Assembly: GCA_964383905.1 (NCBI GenBank)
Contig: CAYLJO010000073.1
Location: forward strand, 1 to 26,876
DNA: 26,876 nucleotides
Direction: 5' to 3'
Source: CAYLJO01 sp964383905
GTDB lineage: Bacteria > Acidobacteriota > Blastocatellia > Pyrinomonadales > Pyrinomonadaceae
In this document: positions 8,356 to 16,144 of the stretch, piece after piece
How the letters are laid out: each line of letters begins with the position of its first letter
Numbering within the stretch: position 1 is the first letter of the stretch
The notes under the pieces: generated by a model
Database searches by the model: none
Told to the model about the DNA's origin: nothing
What the model saw: only the letters and a program-made list of their open reading frames with translations
Program-made: the position numbers and the translations under genes

Positions 8356-8978
8356 ATGAAGAAGTACGTACACCATTTCATGCCAGTCGCGTTGCTGGCT
8401 CTACTGCTAATTGGGATCGCGTCAGTTGCCAACGCCGGAACAATGCCGGGGCAGCGACGTGATGAAGACGTCACGCGGGGTGAGCTTTTAAACTTTGACC
8501 GCTTTCTCGATAGCCACCCGGGATCGCCAGGGATCTGACTAAAAATCCTGCGCTGATCAACAGCAGTGATTACGTGGAAGATCATCCTGAGCTTCGCGAG
8601 TTCCTGAAGAATCACCCGGAGGTGCGCGAAGAGCTAAAGGAAAATCCACGCTTCTTTATGAAACGTGAGCGTCGCTTCGAGCGGAGCGGCGGAGACATTA
8701 CGCGTGGCGAGTTGAGGAACTTTGACGGCTTTTTGGACAACCATCCCGAAATCGCCAAAGAGCGACGGAAGAATCCGCGGTTGATTAACAACGAGGATTA
8801 TTTAGAGAAACATCCTGAACTCCGCGAGTTCTTGAAAAACCATCCGGGCGTGCGCGAAGAGCTGAAGGAACAGCCGCGTTTCTTCATGAAGCGTGAGCGC
8901 CGCTTCGACCGGCGTGAACGCCGCCGCGATGACGATCGCGAGGACGGACATGAGCGCAGGAAAAACGACCAGGACTAA
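8356..8978 (+). pseudogene. Frameshifted secreted tandem-repeat (HPEL-type) protein
   Basis: The start ATG 8356 has Shine-Dalgarno GGAGGA at 7 nt. The N terminus is a clear signal peptide (MKKYVHH, then FMPVALLALLLIGIASV, ANA-GT cleavage). The frame stops at 8538 just after DRFLDSHPG, yet the next frame continues without a gap as IARDLTKNPALI to the end at 8978. Restoring one base near 8518-8523 (CCGGAGATC for CCGGGATC) rejoins it to about 207 aa. The mature part is two 76-residue repeats, each starting D(V/I)TRGEL and including HPELREFLKNHP-VREELKE, then a basic/acidic tail. No function is known to me. It may be a real decay event or a sequence error. A terminator follows at 9001. Confidence 0.75.
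8467..8921 (+). repeat. Two 228-bp in-frame tandem repeats
   Basis: Unit 1 (8467-8693, one base short) and unit 2 (8694-8921) encode nearly the same 76 residues, matching at RGEL-NFD-FLD-HPEIA, KNP-LIN, HPELREFLKNHP and PRFFMKRERRF. Comparing the copies is what shows the missing base in unit 1. Within each unit the HPEL/HPE motif recurs every 11-30 residues, hinting at short helical repeats. Confidence 0.8.
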
Positions 8979-9000
8979 GAATCGATAATAAAGACTGAAG

Positions 9001-9025
9001 GGGGCCGGTCTCCCGGCCCCTTTTT
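9001..9025 (+). terminator. Rho-independent terminator
   Basis: Stem GGGGCCGG (9001-9008), loop TCTC, stem CCGGCCCC (9013-9020), then TTTTT. A strong 8-bp GC stem lies 22 nt after the repeat-protein stop and faces the minus-strand plsC-like gene. Confidence 0.9.
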
Positions 9026-9102
9026 ACCGGCGCGACGGTCACAAAAGTGCGAGTGTGATAAGTCCAGTGATTACGCCGGCGGACAACACCTCATGGGCGA
9101 GT

Positions 9103-9789
9103 TCAAGTGCCAAGCACGGAATTGATGATCGCGGCGAGCCGTTCACTCTCGCGACGTGCGCAGACGCGTGTGTCTTCGCCCCGCTGTTGCGCAACTGTGT
9201 AAAGCGGGTGGTAGATAACTTCGACGGTCGCCATGCGCGGAAAGCGATAGCCCTTGGGCCACACGCGATGCGCGCCGCGGATGGTAACGGGCAGAATTGG
9301 CACATTCGCTTCCAGCGCCATCCGCACCGCGCCATTCTTGAACTTTATCATCGATCCGTCGGGCATCCCACGACCGCCTTCGGGAAAAATCACGACTGCG
9401 CCGCCATCGCGCAGCCACTGTAAAGAGCGGCGGATCGCCGTCGGGTCGCTCCCCTCCACCTGCAGCGGCCACGCACCTAGTAGGCCCATCAGTTTGCCGA
9501 CAACAGGCCAATCAAAAGATTTATCCCACGCGAGAAAGCGGGTAGAGCGCTTGATCGGATACCCTACCCAGAATGGGTCAAGGTATGTTTGGTGGTTGGC
9601 GGCGACGATCAGCCCGCCACCGCCCGGAGGAATGTTTTCAAGCCCGCGATAATGTATCCGCCAGAGAAGGCGTGAGAGAGCGCCAACCGTTGGGCGAATC
9701 AGCTCCAGCGCCCACACCGGCAGCACCGGCTGCTCCGGCTGTGATCCGTTTTTACGACGGCGCGCAACGCCCGTGCTGGTTTCACTCAA
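9103..9789 (-). CDS. plsC: 1-acyl-sn-glycerol-3-phosphate acyltransferase (PlsC family)
   Basis: 228 aa. Family enzymes transfer an acyl chain to lysophosphatidic acid to make phosphatidic acid at the membrane. Acyltransferase block I is NHQTYLD (H66-X4-D71, the catalytic pair), block III is FPEGGRG at 135-141, and VPILPVTIRGA matches block IV. Start is TTG 9789, supported by AGAGGA about 6 nt upstream (part of an AGGAGAGGA run); there is no better ATG. It is the last gene of a minus-strand run after the PilZ and Cys-rich genes, 15 nt from the latter, so they are probably one operon. It may use another acyl acceptor; the family is broad. Confidence 0.88.
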   Translation of the reverse strand: MSETSTGVARRRKNGSQPEQPVLPVWALELIRPTVGALSRLLWRIHYRGLENIPPGGGGLIVAANHQTYLDPFWVGYPIKRSTRFLAWDKSFDWPVVGKLMGLLGAWPLQVEGSDPTAIRRSLQWLRDGGAVVIFPEGGRGMPDGSMIKFKNGAVRMALEANVPILPVTIRGAHRVWPKGYRFPRMATVEVIYHPLYTVAQQRGEDTRVCARRESERLAAIINSVLGT

Positions 9790-9804
9790 ACCGAGTCCTC
9801 TCCT

Positions 9805-10137
9805 CTACTTGTCGCGGCATTGCGCCTGCCGGTAAGCATCGCTTAAGCGCGTGATTGTTTCACCGGCCTCCGCGCCGGTGCTCACCCGGTCGCTCGTACG
9901 CACGCCGTTGAGCCCTGTGATCGCCAACTCTTCCCACCACTCCGGCACGTCGCGCTCTGTCAACAGGTCATTGTTCCAACCTTTACACCGCTCACATTCG
10001 AAGCCACAGTAAGCACGCGCATCTTCTTTGGTGAGTCCAATGCGCATTCCGCCCCTGCACCCGGGATGCGCGCAGCGCCGCTCGATCTCAACGAGCAGCA
10101 CGTCACGCCGGACAGCAATCTTTCCCGATCTATTCAT
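9805..10137 (-). CDS. Small cysteine-rich (possible zinc-binding) hypothetical protein
   Basis: 110 aa, no family that I recognise. Cys22 and Cys27 (CAHPGC) and Cys44, Cys48 and Cys51 (CGFECERC) in the first half look like a treble-clef or zinc-ribbon metal site. The stretch ERCKGWNNDLLTERDVPEWWEE is Trp-rich and acidic, and the C-terminal third is polar. No membrane segment or signal peptide. ATG 10137 has only a weak GAGC ribosome site. It is 53 nt after the PilZ gene and 15 nt before plsC on the same strand, so it is likely co-transcribed with both. Function unknown. Confidence 0.7.
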   Translation of the reverse strand: MNRSGKIAVRRDVLLVEIERRCAHPGCRGGMRIGLTKEDARAYCGFECERCKGWNNDLLTERDVPEWWEELAITGLNGVRTSDRVSTGAEAGETITRLSDAYRQAQCRDK

Positions 10138-10190
10138 TTGCTCATTGATTCATTGGAAGAATAATGAAATTAGCCGGTGATTAAATATTC

Positions 10191-10943
10191 TCACTCGGCC
10201 CCTTCGAGCGGCCACTGCCGATCGACGAATTCGAGGTGAAGACGCGGTATGTTGTCCGCGCCGACACGACGCGCACGAACTACGGCCAGCACGGAGATTT
10301 GATACTGTGCGCTCGTCAATCGCACAAAGTGACCGCGCTCAACGTTAAGTGTGGTGAACACGGCGGCGCCGCGGCGGCTGACATTTTCCGTGACCGTCGT
10401 TTCGCGCGCCGACGTCTGCCCCTTCGCGTCGAGCGCTTCAACGACAACCTCGATAGGCATGTTGTGACGCGTCTCGGGTCGCGGCCCTTCTGTGCGACGA
10501 TACGTCTCCACACGATTTGTCTGCTCGCGCAAACTCCACAGACCACTTTCGTTGGCAGAAAATGCCACATCGTAGCGTGTCGTCGGGTCTTTTTCAAAAC
10601 TCGTCGGGGGGCGCTTGCCAATGAATGCTACGCCAACCTCGTACTGTGGTTTGTCGCCGGACTGCGCGGCCCCCTTCACGTTACGCACCACTGCCCAGAT
10701 GTGATACTGTGGCTCGACGTGATCGTAGCAGCGCAATTGCCGCGGCATTGGCAGGATCAGATGTAATAGCCGCCCGGGCTCGGTCGGATGAGAAATAGCA
10801 AAGCGCGCGCCAAACGGCGTGACGTCGAGCAGGCGCGTCATCTCCATCCATTCCTGCTCATTGCTCTCGCGGCCCTGCACGCGAACGGGCAGCGAGAGCT
10901 CCAAGCGCTCGCGCATCCGCCGCGATTTTCCCCCGAATTTCAT
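10191..10943 (-). CDS. Tandem PilZ-domain protein, probable c-di-GMP receptor
   Basis: 250 aa with two PilZ-like halves. The C-terminal domain has both c-di-GMP binding signatures: RPETR (RxxxR, 155-159) and NVSRRG (NxSxxG, 187-192). The N-terminal one has RMRER (9-13) and DVTPFG (40-45), where Thr replaces the usual Ser, so it may bind weakly or serve structure only. No membrane segment, so probably cytosolic. It heads the minus-strand group with the Cys-rich gene and plsC and is divergent from gyrA. The pairing hints at c-di-GMP input to envelope functions, but that is inference. Confidence 0.8.
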   Translation of the reverse strand: MKFGGKSRRMRERLELSLPVRVQGRESNEQEWMEMTRLLDVTPFGARFAISHPTEPGRLLHLILPMPRQLRCYDHVEPQYHIWAVVRNVKGAAQSGDKPQYEVGVAFIGKRPPTSFEKDPTTRYDVAFSANESGLWSLREQTNRVETYRRTEGPRPETRHNMPIEVVVEALDAKGQTSARETTVTENVSRRGAAVFTTLNVERGHFVRLTSAQYQISVLAVVRARRVGADNIPRLHLEFVDRQWPLEGAE

Positions 10944-11294
10944 ATCGAATTTACCGAAACGACCCCCCTCGAACCTGTCTGCCGGATGCTAGATATGGTG
11001 CTTCGAAAGCCCGGCTAAAAGCCCCCTGAAACTTCGCCGAAGCCCTTGATTTTATTGGGGTTTCTCAGACCCCGGGGTTTGCCAAAAGGGCCTTTTTCGG
11101 CTACAATATATCGTACTTCTAAAGGAGCGCCCCCGCGCATTAGTTAAGTACCAGAGAACCTCGATTTTACGCTATACACTTCGCGTCGGAAAACATTTTT
11201 GCCGCTCGCAGATCGCACCTGTTTTCGCAGGGGCGAGGCCGCGGGCGCGGGAAACCGAACGCGATGCGCGAATTGTACTTGAAAGGTCTATTTG
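10944..11294. other. Divergent intergenic region between PilZ gene and gyrA
   Basis: About 350 nt without a supported gene. It holds the gyrA promoter (11079-11107) and a gyrA leader of roughly 180 nt. G- and C-runs near 11053-11100 could form weak hairpins. No clear PilZ promoter was recognised on the minus strand. Confidence 0.6.
11079..11107 (+). promoter_or_regulatory. sigma70-type promoter of gyrA
   Basis: TTGCCA (11079-11084) and TACAAT (11102-11107) with exactly 17 nt between. The start would be near 11114, leaving an untranslated leader of about 180 nt before ATG 11295. The long leader may carry control, but I see no known motif. Confidence 0.65.
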
Positions 11295-14200
11295 ATGGAA
11301 ACAACGATTGAACGGAATCACATAAATATTGAAGACGAGATGCGACGCTCGTATCTCGACTACGCAATGTCTGTCATCATCGGCCGCGCGTTGCCCGATG
11401 TGCGCGATGGCCTCAAGCCGGTGCACCGCCGCGTGCTCTGGGCGATGAACGAGCTGGGCAACCAATATAACAAAGCTTACAAGAAGAGTGCGCGCGTCGT
11501 GGGCGATTGCTTCGTCAAAGGCGCGCTAGTGCACACGGAAACGGGACTCGCACCCATTGAGCGACTTGAGATCGGCCACTACGTGCAAATGCCGAACGGT
11601 TATCTCAGCCGGATCATCGAAGCGTTTCATAATCCCCCGTCTTCTGTCATCAATGTCAATCTCTCCAACGGCAGCACGATGACCGTGACACCTGGACAAC
11701 TATTCCGCGTGTTGCGGGATGATCTGAGCATCGGTTGGGAAAGGGCTGATAACCTCGCCGGCAAAAAGGTGCTGGTGTCAAATCCGCGCTGCCTGGGCCA
11801 GCCAGAGCCGCATCCATGTGCTGAAACCATTGGGGCGGCCTATATTGCCGGTCTGTTGGTGGCTGAAGGGTATGTGACAGATCGTGGTCGCTCGTCGCGA
11901 GTTGGCATCAATATGACGGATAAGGAGCCTTTGGAGTTCCTCAGTGCTTATTGCGAGCAACAAGGTATTGCCGCTCATTGGGGGCAAGTCGCGCCGCAAG
12001 AATTACACCATAAGCCACAACATAGGTTGCGCTTCAGCGGATGGAAAGAAGCTTACGTGGCGTGCGCAGACACTAGCGCACATAAGCAAGTGCCGGGTTG
12101 GATTTTGTCGGACCGTCGCTTGTTCGCTCCATTCCTCGCCGGTTTTACCGACGGCGACGGGCATGTGCGGGCTCAAGGCTCACGGCGCGAGGCCGTGCTG
12201 ACCTCTACCTCCGGGCTACTGTTGACGCAAATTCAAGCGATGTTGGCCGACGGTGGCATTCACTGTCGCTATACCTGCGAAGATTTCAGTGAGCGCACTT
12301 ACGGGGATGGCTGGCTACCTCGTTATAACTTGTGGATCACGGGCGACAACGCATCACATTTTTGTAATCTGATTAGGGAGTATCTCAAGGTCGGCAGAAA
12401 ACGCGACTGCGCAGTCAGCATCGCGAACTGGAGCAGGCAGCGGCAGGTGGCCAATACCACCTCCGAATGCATTCCCGGAAGAGCCGTTTTCGCGGAATTA
12501 TCCAGGCACCACCTTGGCGCAGGGTGGTATCAAGATAGGGTGGGAAACAAGTTCCGCGCCGGAATCAGATACCCGGACGGCTCCAAAATCCGCTACGCGA
12601 GTGATCTGCGAGAGAAAGAGATCTCTTATCGTCAGCTAGAGATGTGGGGAATCTTGAGCAAGCTGGAGCGTATCAACTCGCCCCTAGCCGAGAGGCTCAA
12701 GACTTTGATTGAGACCTACTGCGTCCTCGATGTGGAATCCGTCATTGACCGCGGCGATCTGGCGGAAACCTACGATGTGCAGATCGAAGACGCCGGACAC
12801 GAGTTCATGGTGCAGGGATGCGCCGTGCATAACTGCATCGGCAAGTACCACCCGCACGGCGACACAGCTGTCTACGACACGATTGTTCGCATGGCGCAAG
12901 ACTTTTCGATGCGCTACCCGCTGATCGACGGGCAGGGCAACTTCGGGTGCTTTACCGGCGACACTAAAGTCAAGCTACTGGATGGTACCGAGAAATCCTT
13001 TGCCGACCTCGCCAAGCTCCCAGCAGACGAGGTTTTCCACGTCTACTCTGTAGATAAGAGCGGGCGTATCGTGATCGGTGAAGGCCGGAACGCGCGCATA
13101 ACTCGTCAGAATGCGCGTCTCATCGAGTTGACACTCGACAGCGGCGCGAGGATCCACTGTACACCGGACCACCGGTTTATGCTGCGTGACGGGACATACA
13201 AAGCAGCCGAGGAACTGACTGTAGAGGATAGTCTGATGCCCGGATATTTTGATGCCGTCCCGATCAAGGAGGGTCTCAACGAATATCTGCGGGTGCTTCA
13301 GCCTGCGACCGGCGAATATGAGTTTGTCCATCATCTTGCCGACGAGTTCAACGAGCAAGAGGGACTGGCTCAGAGATTCAATGGCGCTTTCGTTCGTCAT
13401 CACAACAATTTCAATCGGTGGGATAATCGCCACATTGATGCATCTCAAAACTACAATCATCGCGTTGTTTCCAAACGATGGTTAGATGAGCGTGCAGATG
13501 TGTACGACATCACTGTGGAAAGGTACCACAATTTCTTGCTCGCAGATGGCGTGTTCGTTCATAACTCCGTTGATGGAGACGCTGCAGCGGCAATGAGATA
13601 CACGGAGGTACGCATGGCGCGCCTCTCCTCGGAAGTGCTCGCCGATATTGAGAAAGAGACGGTTGATTTCAACCCCAATTACGACGAGTCTCTGAGTGAG
13701 CCTTCGGTGTTACCGACGCGCATTCCGAACCTCCTTGTCAACGGTTCGGACGGCATCGCCGTCGGCATGGCGACCAAGATTCCACCGCACAACCTGACGG
13801 AAATCATTGATGCCACCGTTGCGCTCTTGCGCAAGCCGGCGATCAAAATAGAAGAACTGGCGAAGATTGTGACCGGGCCGGATTTCCCGACCGGCGGGTT
13901 CATCTACGGGCGCGGGGAGATCAGGAAATCTTATCTTGAGGGTCGCGGGGTTTTACAGCTTCGCGCGCGCGCGGGCATTGACCGTATCGGACGCGGTAGT
14001 TCCGAGCGTGACGCGATTGTCATCACGGAAATTCCTTTTCAGGTCAACAAAGCGCGTCTCATCGAGCGTATTGCCGAGCTTGTCAACGACAAGAAGCTGG
14101 AAGGCATCGCCGATCTGCGCGACGAGTCTGACCGCGACGGGATGCGCATCGTCATCGAGCTCAAGCGCGACGCCGTGCCGCAGGTGATCCTTAACAAGCT

Positions 14201-15806
14201 CTATAAGCTGACACCGATGCAGTCGTCTTTCGGCGTCATCAACCTCGCCATCGTCAACGGCCAGCCGCGCGTCCTGAATCTCAAGCAGATGCTGGAAGCG
14301 TTCGTCGATTTCCGCCGCGAAGTGGTGCGCCGCCGTACCGAGTACGAGCTTCGCAAAGCCAAAGCGCGCGCGCACATCCTCGAGGGCTTGACCAAAGCGA
14401 TCGACGCGCTCGACTACATCGTGACGCTGATCCGCAACGCACGCTCGGTTGAAGAAGCCCGCCAGTGGCTGACCGGAGACATCCAGACGATGGGCGAGGT
14501 CAAGTCATGGAAAGGTGTGCCCAATGATCTGACGCTCGCGGGCTATCTGGGCAAGCTGCAGAAGGTGATCAAGCGACTTGATTTCTCGGAAGCCCAGTCG
14601 CAGGCGATCCTCGATCTTCAACTGCGCCGCCTGTCCGCGCTTGAAAGGCAGAAGATCATTGACGAGTATGAAGGCATCATTCGCCTCATCGCCGAGCTGG
14701 AAGAGATTCTCGTCAACGAAAACTCCCTGCGCCGCGTCATTATTAAAGAGCTGGAAGACGTGAAGAAGGATTTCGGCGACAAGCGCAGGACGGAGATCGT
14801 TGACGAGGGCGTCGAGCTTTCCATTGAAGACCTGATTGCCGATGAAGACGTGGCCATTACCGTGACGAACAGCGGCTACATCAAGCGCACGCCGATCACC
14901 ACCTACCACCGCCAGGGGCGCGGCGGCAAGGGGCGCTTCGGCGCGGCGGCGAAGAACGGCGATTTCGTCGAACACCTGTTCATTGCTTCGACCCACGCCT
15001 ATCTGATGATCTTTACCGACGACGGGCAGGTCTACAAGATCAAGGTCCATGAAGTGCCAGATGCGGCCGCCTCGGCGCGCGGCAAGGCGATCGTTAATCT
15101 CATCAACATTCCGTCGGCGCGTAAGCTGGCGGGCGTGGTTCCGGTGCGCGAGTTCGCCGAAGGGCGTTATGTTGTGATGGTGACGCGCAAGGGTATCATT
15201 AAAAAGACGTCGCTCGCCGAATTCCAGAACATACGCTCGAACGGCATCAATGCCATCAACGTTGACGAGGGCGACGAGCTGCTCGACGTGGTCTTAACCG
15301 ACGGCACCAAGCGGATCTTTATCGCTACCCATAGCGGGCTGGCGATCCGCTTCGATGAAGAAGACGTGCGCCCGATGGGTCGGGCGGCGCGCGGTGTACG
15401 CGGCATTGACCTGCGCAAAGATGATTACGTCGTCGCGCTCTGCGCGGTCTCGGCGGACGATTCGGAAAGGATGCTCTCCGTCTCGGAACAAGGCTTCGGC
15501 AAGCAGACCCCGATCGACAGCTACCGCTTCCAATCGCGCGGCGGCAAGGGCGTCATCAACATGAAGACGACCGAAAAGACCGGCAAGGTGGTGGCGGTGT
15601 TCCCGGTTGACGATGAATCCGAGGTGATGATTATCACGCAGCAGGGCAAGCTGATCCGCATCGAGGCGGGCGACATCCGCAAGACGGGCCGCAGCGCTTC
15701 CGGTGTCAGGCTGATCAAGACCGACGGCGGCGATAAGGTCACCAGCGCATCGCTCATCGACCCATCGAGCGATGAGACTGGCGTAGAAGAGGCGGCTGCC
15801 AGTTAA
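11295..15806 (+). CDS. gyrA: DNA gyrase subunit A precursor with two inteins
   Basis: Breakage-reunion subunit of the A2B2 gyrase that supercoils DNA. The precursor is 1503 aa from ATG 11295 (AAAGG nearby upstream). Exteins of 71, 38 and 746 residues join to 855 aa, normal for GyrA. Extein blocks: EDEMRRSYLDYAMSVIIGRA at the start; CIGKYHPHGDTAVYDTIVRM (12834 on); SVDGDAAAAMRYTEVRM (13566 on) with the catalytic tyrosine at codon 13599-13601, residue 121 of the spliced protein (E. coli Tyr122). The C-terminal wing has the GyrA box QGRGGKG at 14913-14933, which separates it from ParC. Inteins occupy 11508-12833 and 12948-13565, both in frame with no stop. Without both splicing events gyrase cannot form, so splicing must work if this is the only gyrA. 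Confidence 0.97.
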   Translation: METTIERNHINIEDEMRRSYLDYAMSVIIGRALPDVRDGLKPVHRRVLWAMNELGNQYNKAYKKSARVVGDCFVKGALVHTETGLAPIERLEIGHYVQMPNGYLSRIIEAFHNPPSSVINVNLSNGSTMTVTPGQLFRVLRDDLSIGWERADNLAGKKVLVSNPRCLGQPEPHPCAETIGAAYIAGLLVAEGYVTDRGRSSRVGINMTDKEPLEFLSAYCEQQGIAAHWGQVAPQELHHKPQHRLRFSGWKEAYVACADTSAHKQVPGWILSDRRLFAPFLAGFTDGDGHVRAQGSRREAVLTSTSGLLLTQIQAMLADGGIHCRYTCEDFSERTYGDGWLPRYNLWITGDNASHFCNLIREYLKVGRKRDCAVSIANWSRQRQVANTTSECIPGRAVFAELSRHHLGAGWYQDRVGNKFRAGIRYPDGSKIRYASDLREKEISYRQLEMWGILSKLERINSPLAERLKTLIETYCVLDVESVIDRGDLAETYDVQIEDAGHEFMVQGCAVHNCIGKYHPHGDTAVYDTIVRMAQDFSMRYPLIDGQGNFGCFTGDTKVKLLDGTEKSFADLAKLPADEVFHVYSVDKSGRIVIGEGRNARITRQNARLIELTLDSGARIHCTPDHRFMLRDGTYKAAEELTVEDSLMPGYFDAVPIKEGLNEYLRVLQPATGEYEFVHHLADEFNEQEGLAQRFNGAFVRHHNNFNRWDNRHIDASQNYNHRVVSKRWLDERADVYDITVERYHNFLLADGVFVHNSVDGDAAAAMRYTEVRMARLSSEVLADIEKETVDFNPNYDESLSEPSVLPTRIPNLLVNGSDGIAVGMATKIPPHNLTEIIDATVALLRKPAIKIEELAKIVTGPDFPTGGFIYGRGEIRKSYLEGRGVLQLRARAGIDRIGRGSSERDAIVITEIPFQVNKARLIERIAELVNDKKLEGIADLRDESDRDGMRIVIELKRDAVPQVILNKLYKLTPMQSSFGVINLAIVNGQPRVLNLKQMLEAFVDFRREVVRRRTEYELRKAKARAHILEGLTKAIDALDYIVTLIRNARSVEEARQWLTGDIQTMGEVKSWKGVPNDLTLAGYLGKLQKVIKRLDFSEAQSQAILDLQLRRLSALERQKIIDEYEGIIRLIAELEEILVNENSLRRVIIKELEDVKKDFGDKRRTEIVDEGVELSIEDLIADEDVAITVTNSGYIKRTPITTYHRQGRGGKGRFGAAAKNGDFVEHLFIASTHAYLMIFTDDGQVYKIKVHEVPDAAASARGKAIVNLINIPSARKLAGVVPVREFAEGRYVVMVTRKGIIKKTSLAEFQNIRSNGINAINVDEGDELLDVVLTDGTKRIFIATHSGLAIRFDEEDVRPMGRAARGVRGIDLRKDDYVVALCAVSADDSERMLSVSEQGFGKQTPIDSYRFQSRGGKGVINMKTTEKTGKVVAVFPVDDESEVMIITQQGKLIRIEAGDIRKTGRSASGVRLIKTDGGDKVTSASLIDPSSDETGVEEAAAS
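11508..12833 (+). other. GyrA intein 1 (442 aa, LAGLIDADG homing endonuclease)
   Basis: Self-splicing element between ...SARVVGD and CIGKYHPHGD. Cys1 (block A CFVKGALVHTETG), terminal HN (His441-Asn442) and Cys+1 are the splicing residues, and block F reads YDVQIEDAGHEFMVQG. Two endonuclease motifs are seen: IAGLLVAEGYV (residues 113-123, acidic Glu120) and LAGFTDGDGHV (210-220, acidic Asp217). Both acidic residues are kept, so the nuclease may be active. Oddity: block B reads TVTPGQ, with Gln64 where most inteins have the TxxH histidine that aids the first acyl shift. It differs in site from the mycobacterial GyrA intein, which sits at the catalytic tyrosine. Base composition looks less GC-rich than the flanking gyrA. 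Confidence 0.93.
12948..13565 (+). other. GyrA intein 2 (206 aa, HNH-like remnant)
   Basis: Inserted after ...GQGNFG and before SVDGDAAAAMRYTE. Block A is CFTGDTKVKLLDG; block B CTPDH has the canonical His75; block F is YDITVERYHNFLLADG; the end is GVFVHN (His205-Asn206), with Ser+1 being the naturally conserved GyrA serine. It is too small for a LAGLIDADG nuclease. Residues about 106-175 (EYEFVHHLADEFN, then FVRHHNNFNRWDN) resemble the HHxDxxxxNN pattern of intein-borne HNH endonucleases, but the order and spacing look degraded. Best read as a splicing-competent mini-intein with an HNH relic; the HNH reading is the less certain part. Confidence 0.9.
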
Positions 15807-15837
15807 GACTGGCGGGTTAAATCCCTGATAAGCCGGT

Positions 15838-15879
15838 GCGGCGAGGTGAAAAGTAAATTCATCTCGCCGCTAATTGTTT
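15838..15879 (+). terminator. Terminator-like hairpin after gyrA
   Basis: GCGGCGAGGTGAA (15838-15850) pairs with TTCATCTCGCCGC (15858-15870) around AAGTAAA; there is one G-T wobble in 13 bp. TAATTGTTT follows, a partly T-rich tail. It lies 32 nt after the gyrA stop, so a transcription terminator is the likely role. Confidence 0.65.
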
Positions 15880-15894
15880 CATCTCGGATGAAAC
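15876..15894. repeat. Perfect 8-bp stem-loop GTTTCATC-TCG-GATGAAAC
   Basis: A second hairpin overlaps the T-rich tail of the previous one, so the two stems are mutually exclusive near 15876-15879. It could be an RNA switch, a protein-binding palindrome or chance. Confidence 0.45.
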
Positions 15895-16121
15895 ATGCCG
15901 CCGCGGGCCAGGGCGGTCTTAGCAAAGCTTGCGACTTTTGCGCCTTGGCGTCTAAAAGCGTGAGACCTCTTTACAAAGGCTGTAAGAAAGTAAGTAATCG
16001 AGCCCCCCTTGCCAACTGCTGTAAAACTCGGGGGTCACATGCCCCCTTCAGCGTCACGCATAAGGTTATTAGAGTAGCGGAGGCCGCAGTTGCGTCTTTA
16101 TTCGCACCTGGAACTATTAAA

Positions 16122-16135
16122 TACCGCTGGCGGTA
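16122..16135 (-). terminator. Weak terminator candidate after the PIN toxin gene
   Basis: On the minus strand TACCG-CCAG-CGGTA is followed by TTTAATAG. Only 5 bp and an impure T-tract, but it begins 10 nt past the toxin stop. Low confidence. Confidence 0.3.
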
Positions 16136-16144
16136 GGGGTTCGA

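Larger units (their letters stand above)
15807..16144. other. Intergenic region after gyrA without a convincing gene
   Basis: About 340 nt between gyrA and the convergent PIN gene. It contains two hairpins (15838-15879 and 15876-15894) and a short minus-strand stem-loop at 16122-16135. One open frame (15846-16136) begins inside the first hairpin, has no ribosome site and a composition unlike a protein, and is not accepted. Confidence 0.6.

Noticed and set aside
11508..12833. Insertion sequence or group I/II intron in gyrA
   Set aside because: The frame is open throughout and carries intein end motifs and LAGLIDADG boxes; there is no transposase and no intron core.
15846..16136. 96-codon frame after gyrA
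   Set aside because: Starts inside a terminator-like hairpin with a GTG, has no Shine-Dalgarno site and an odd composition rich in Cys, Lys and Ser.
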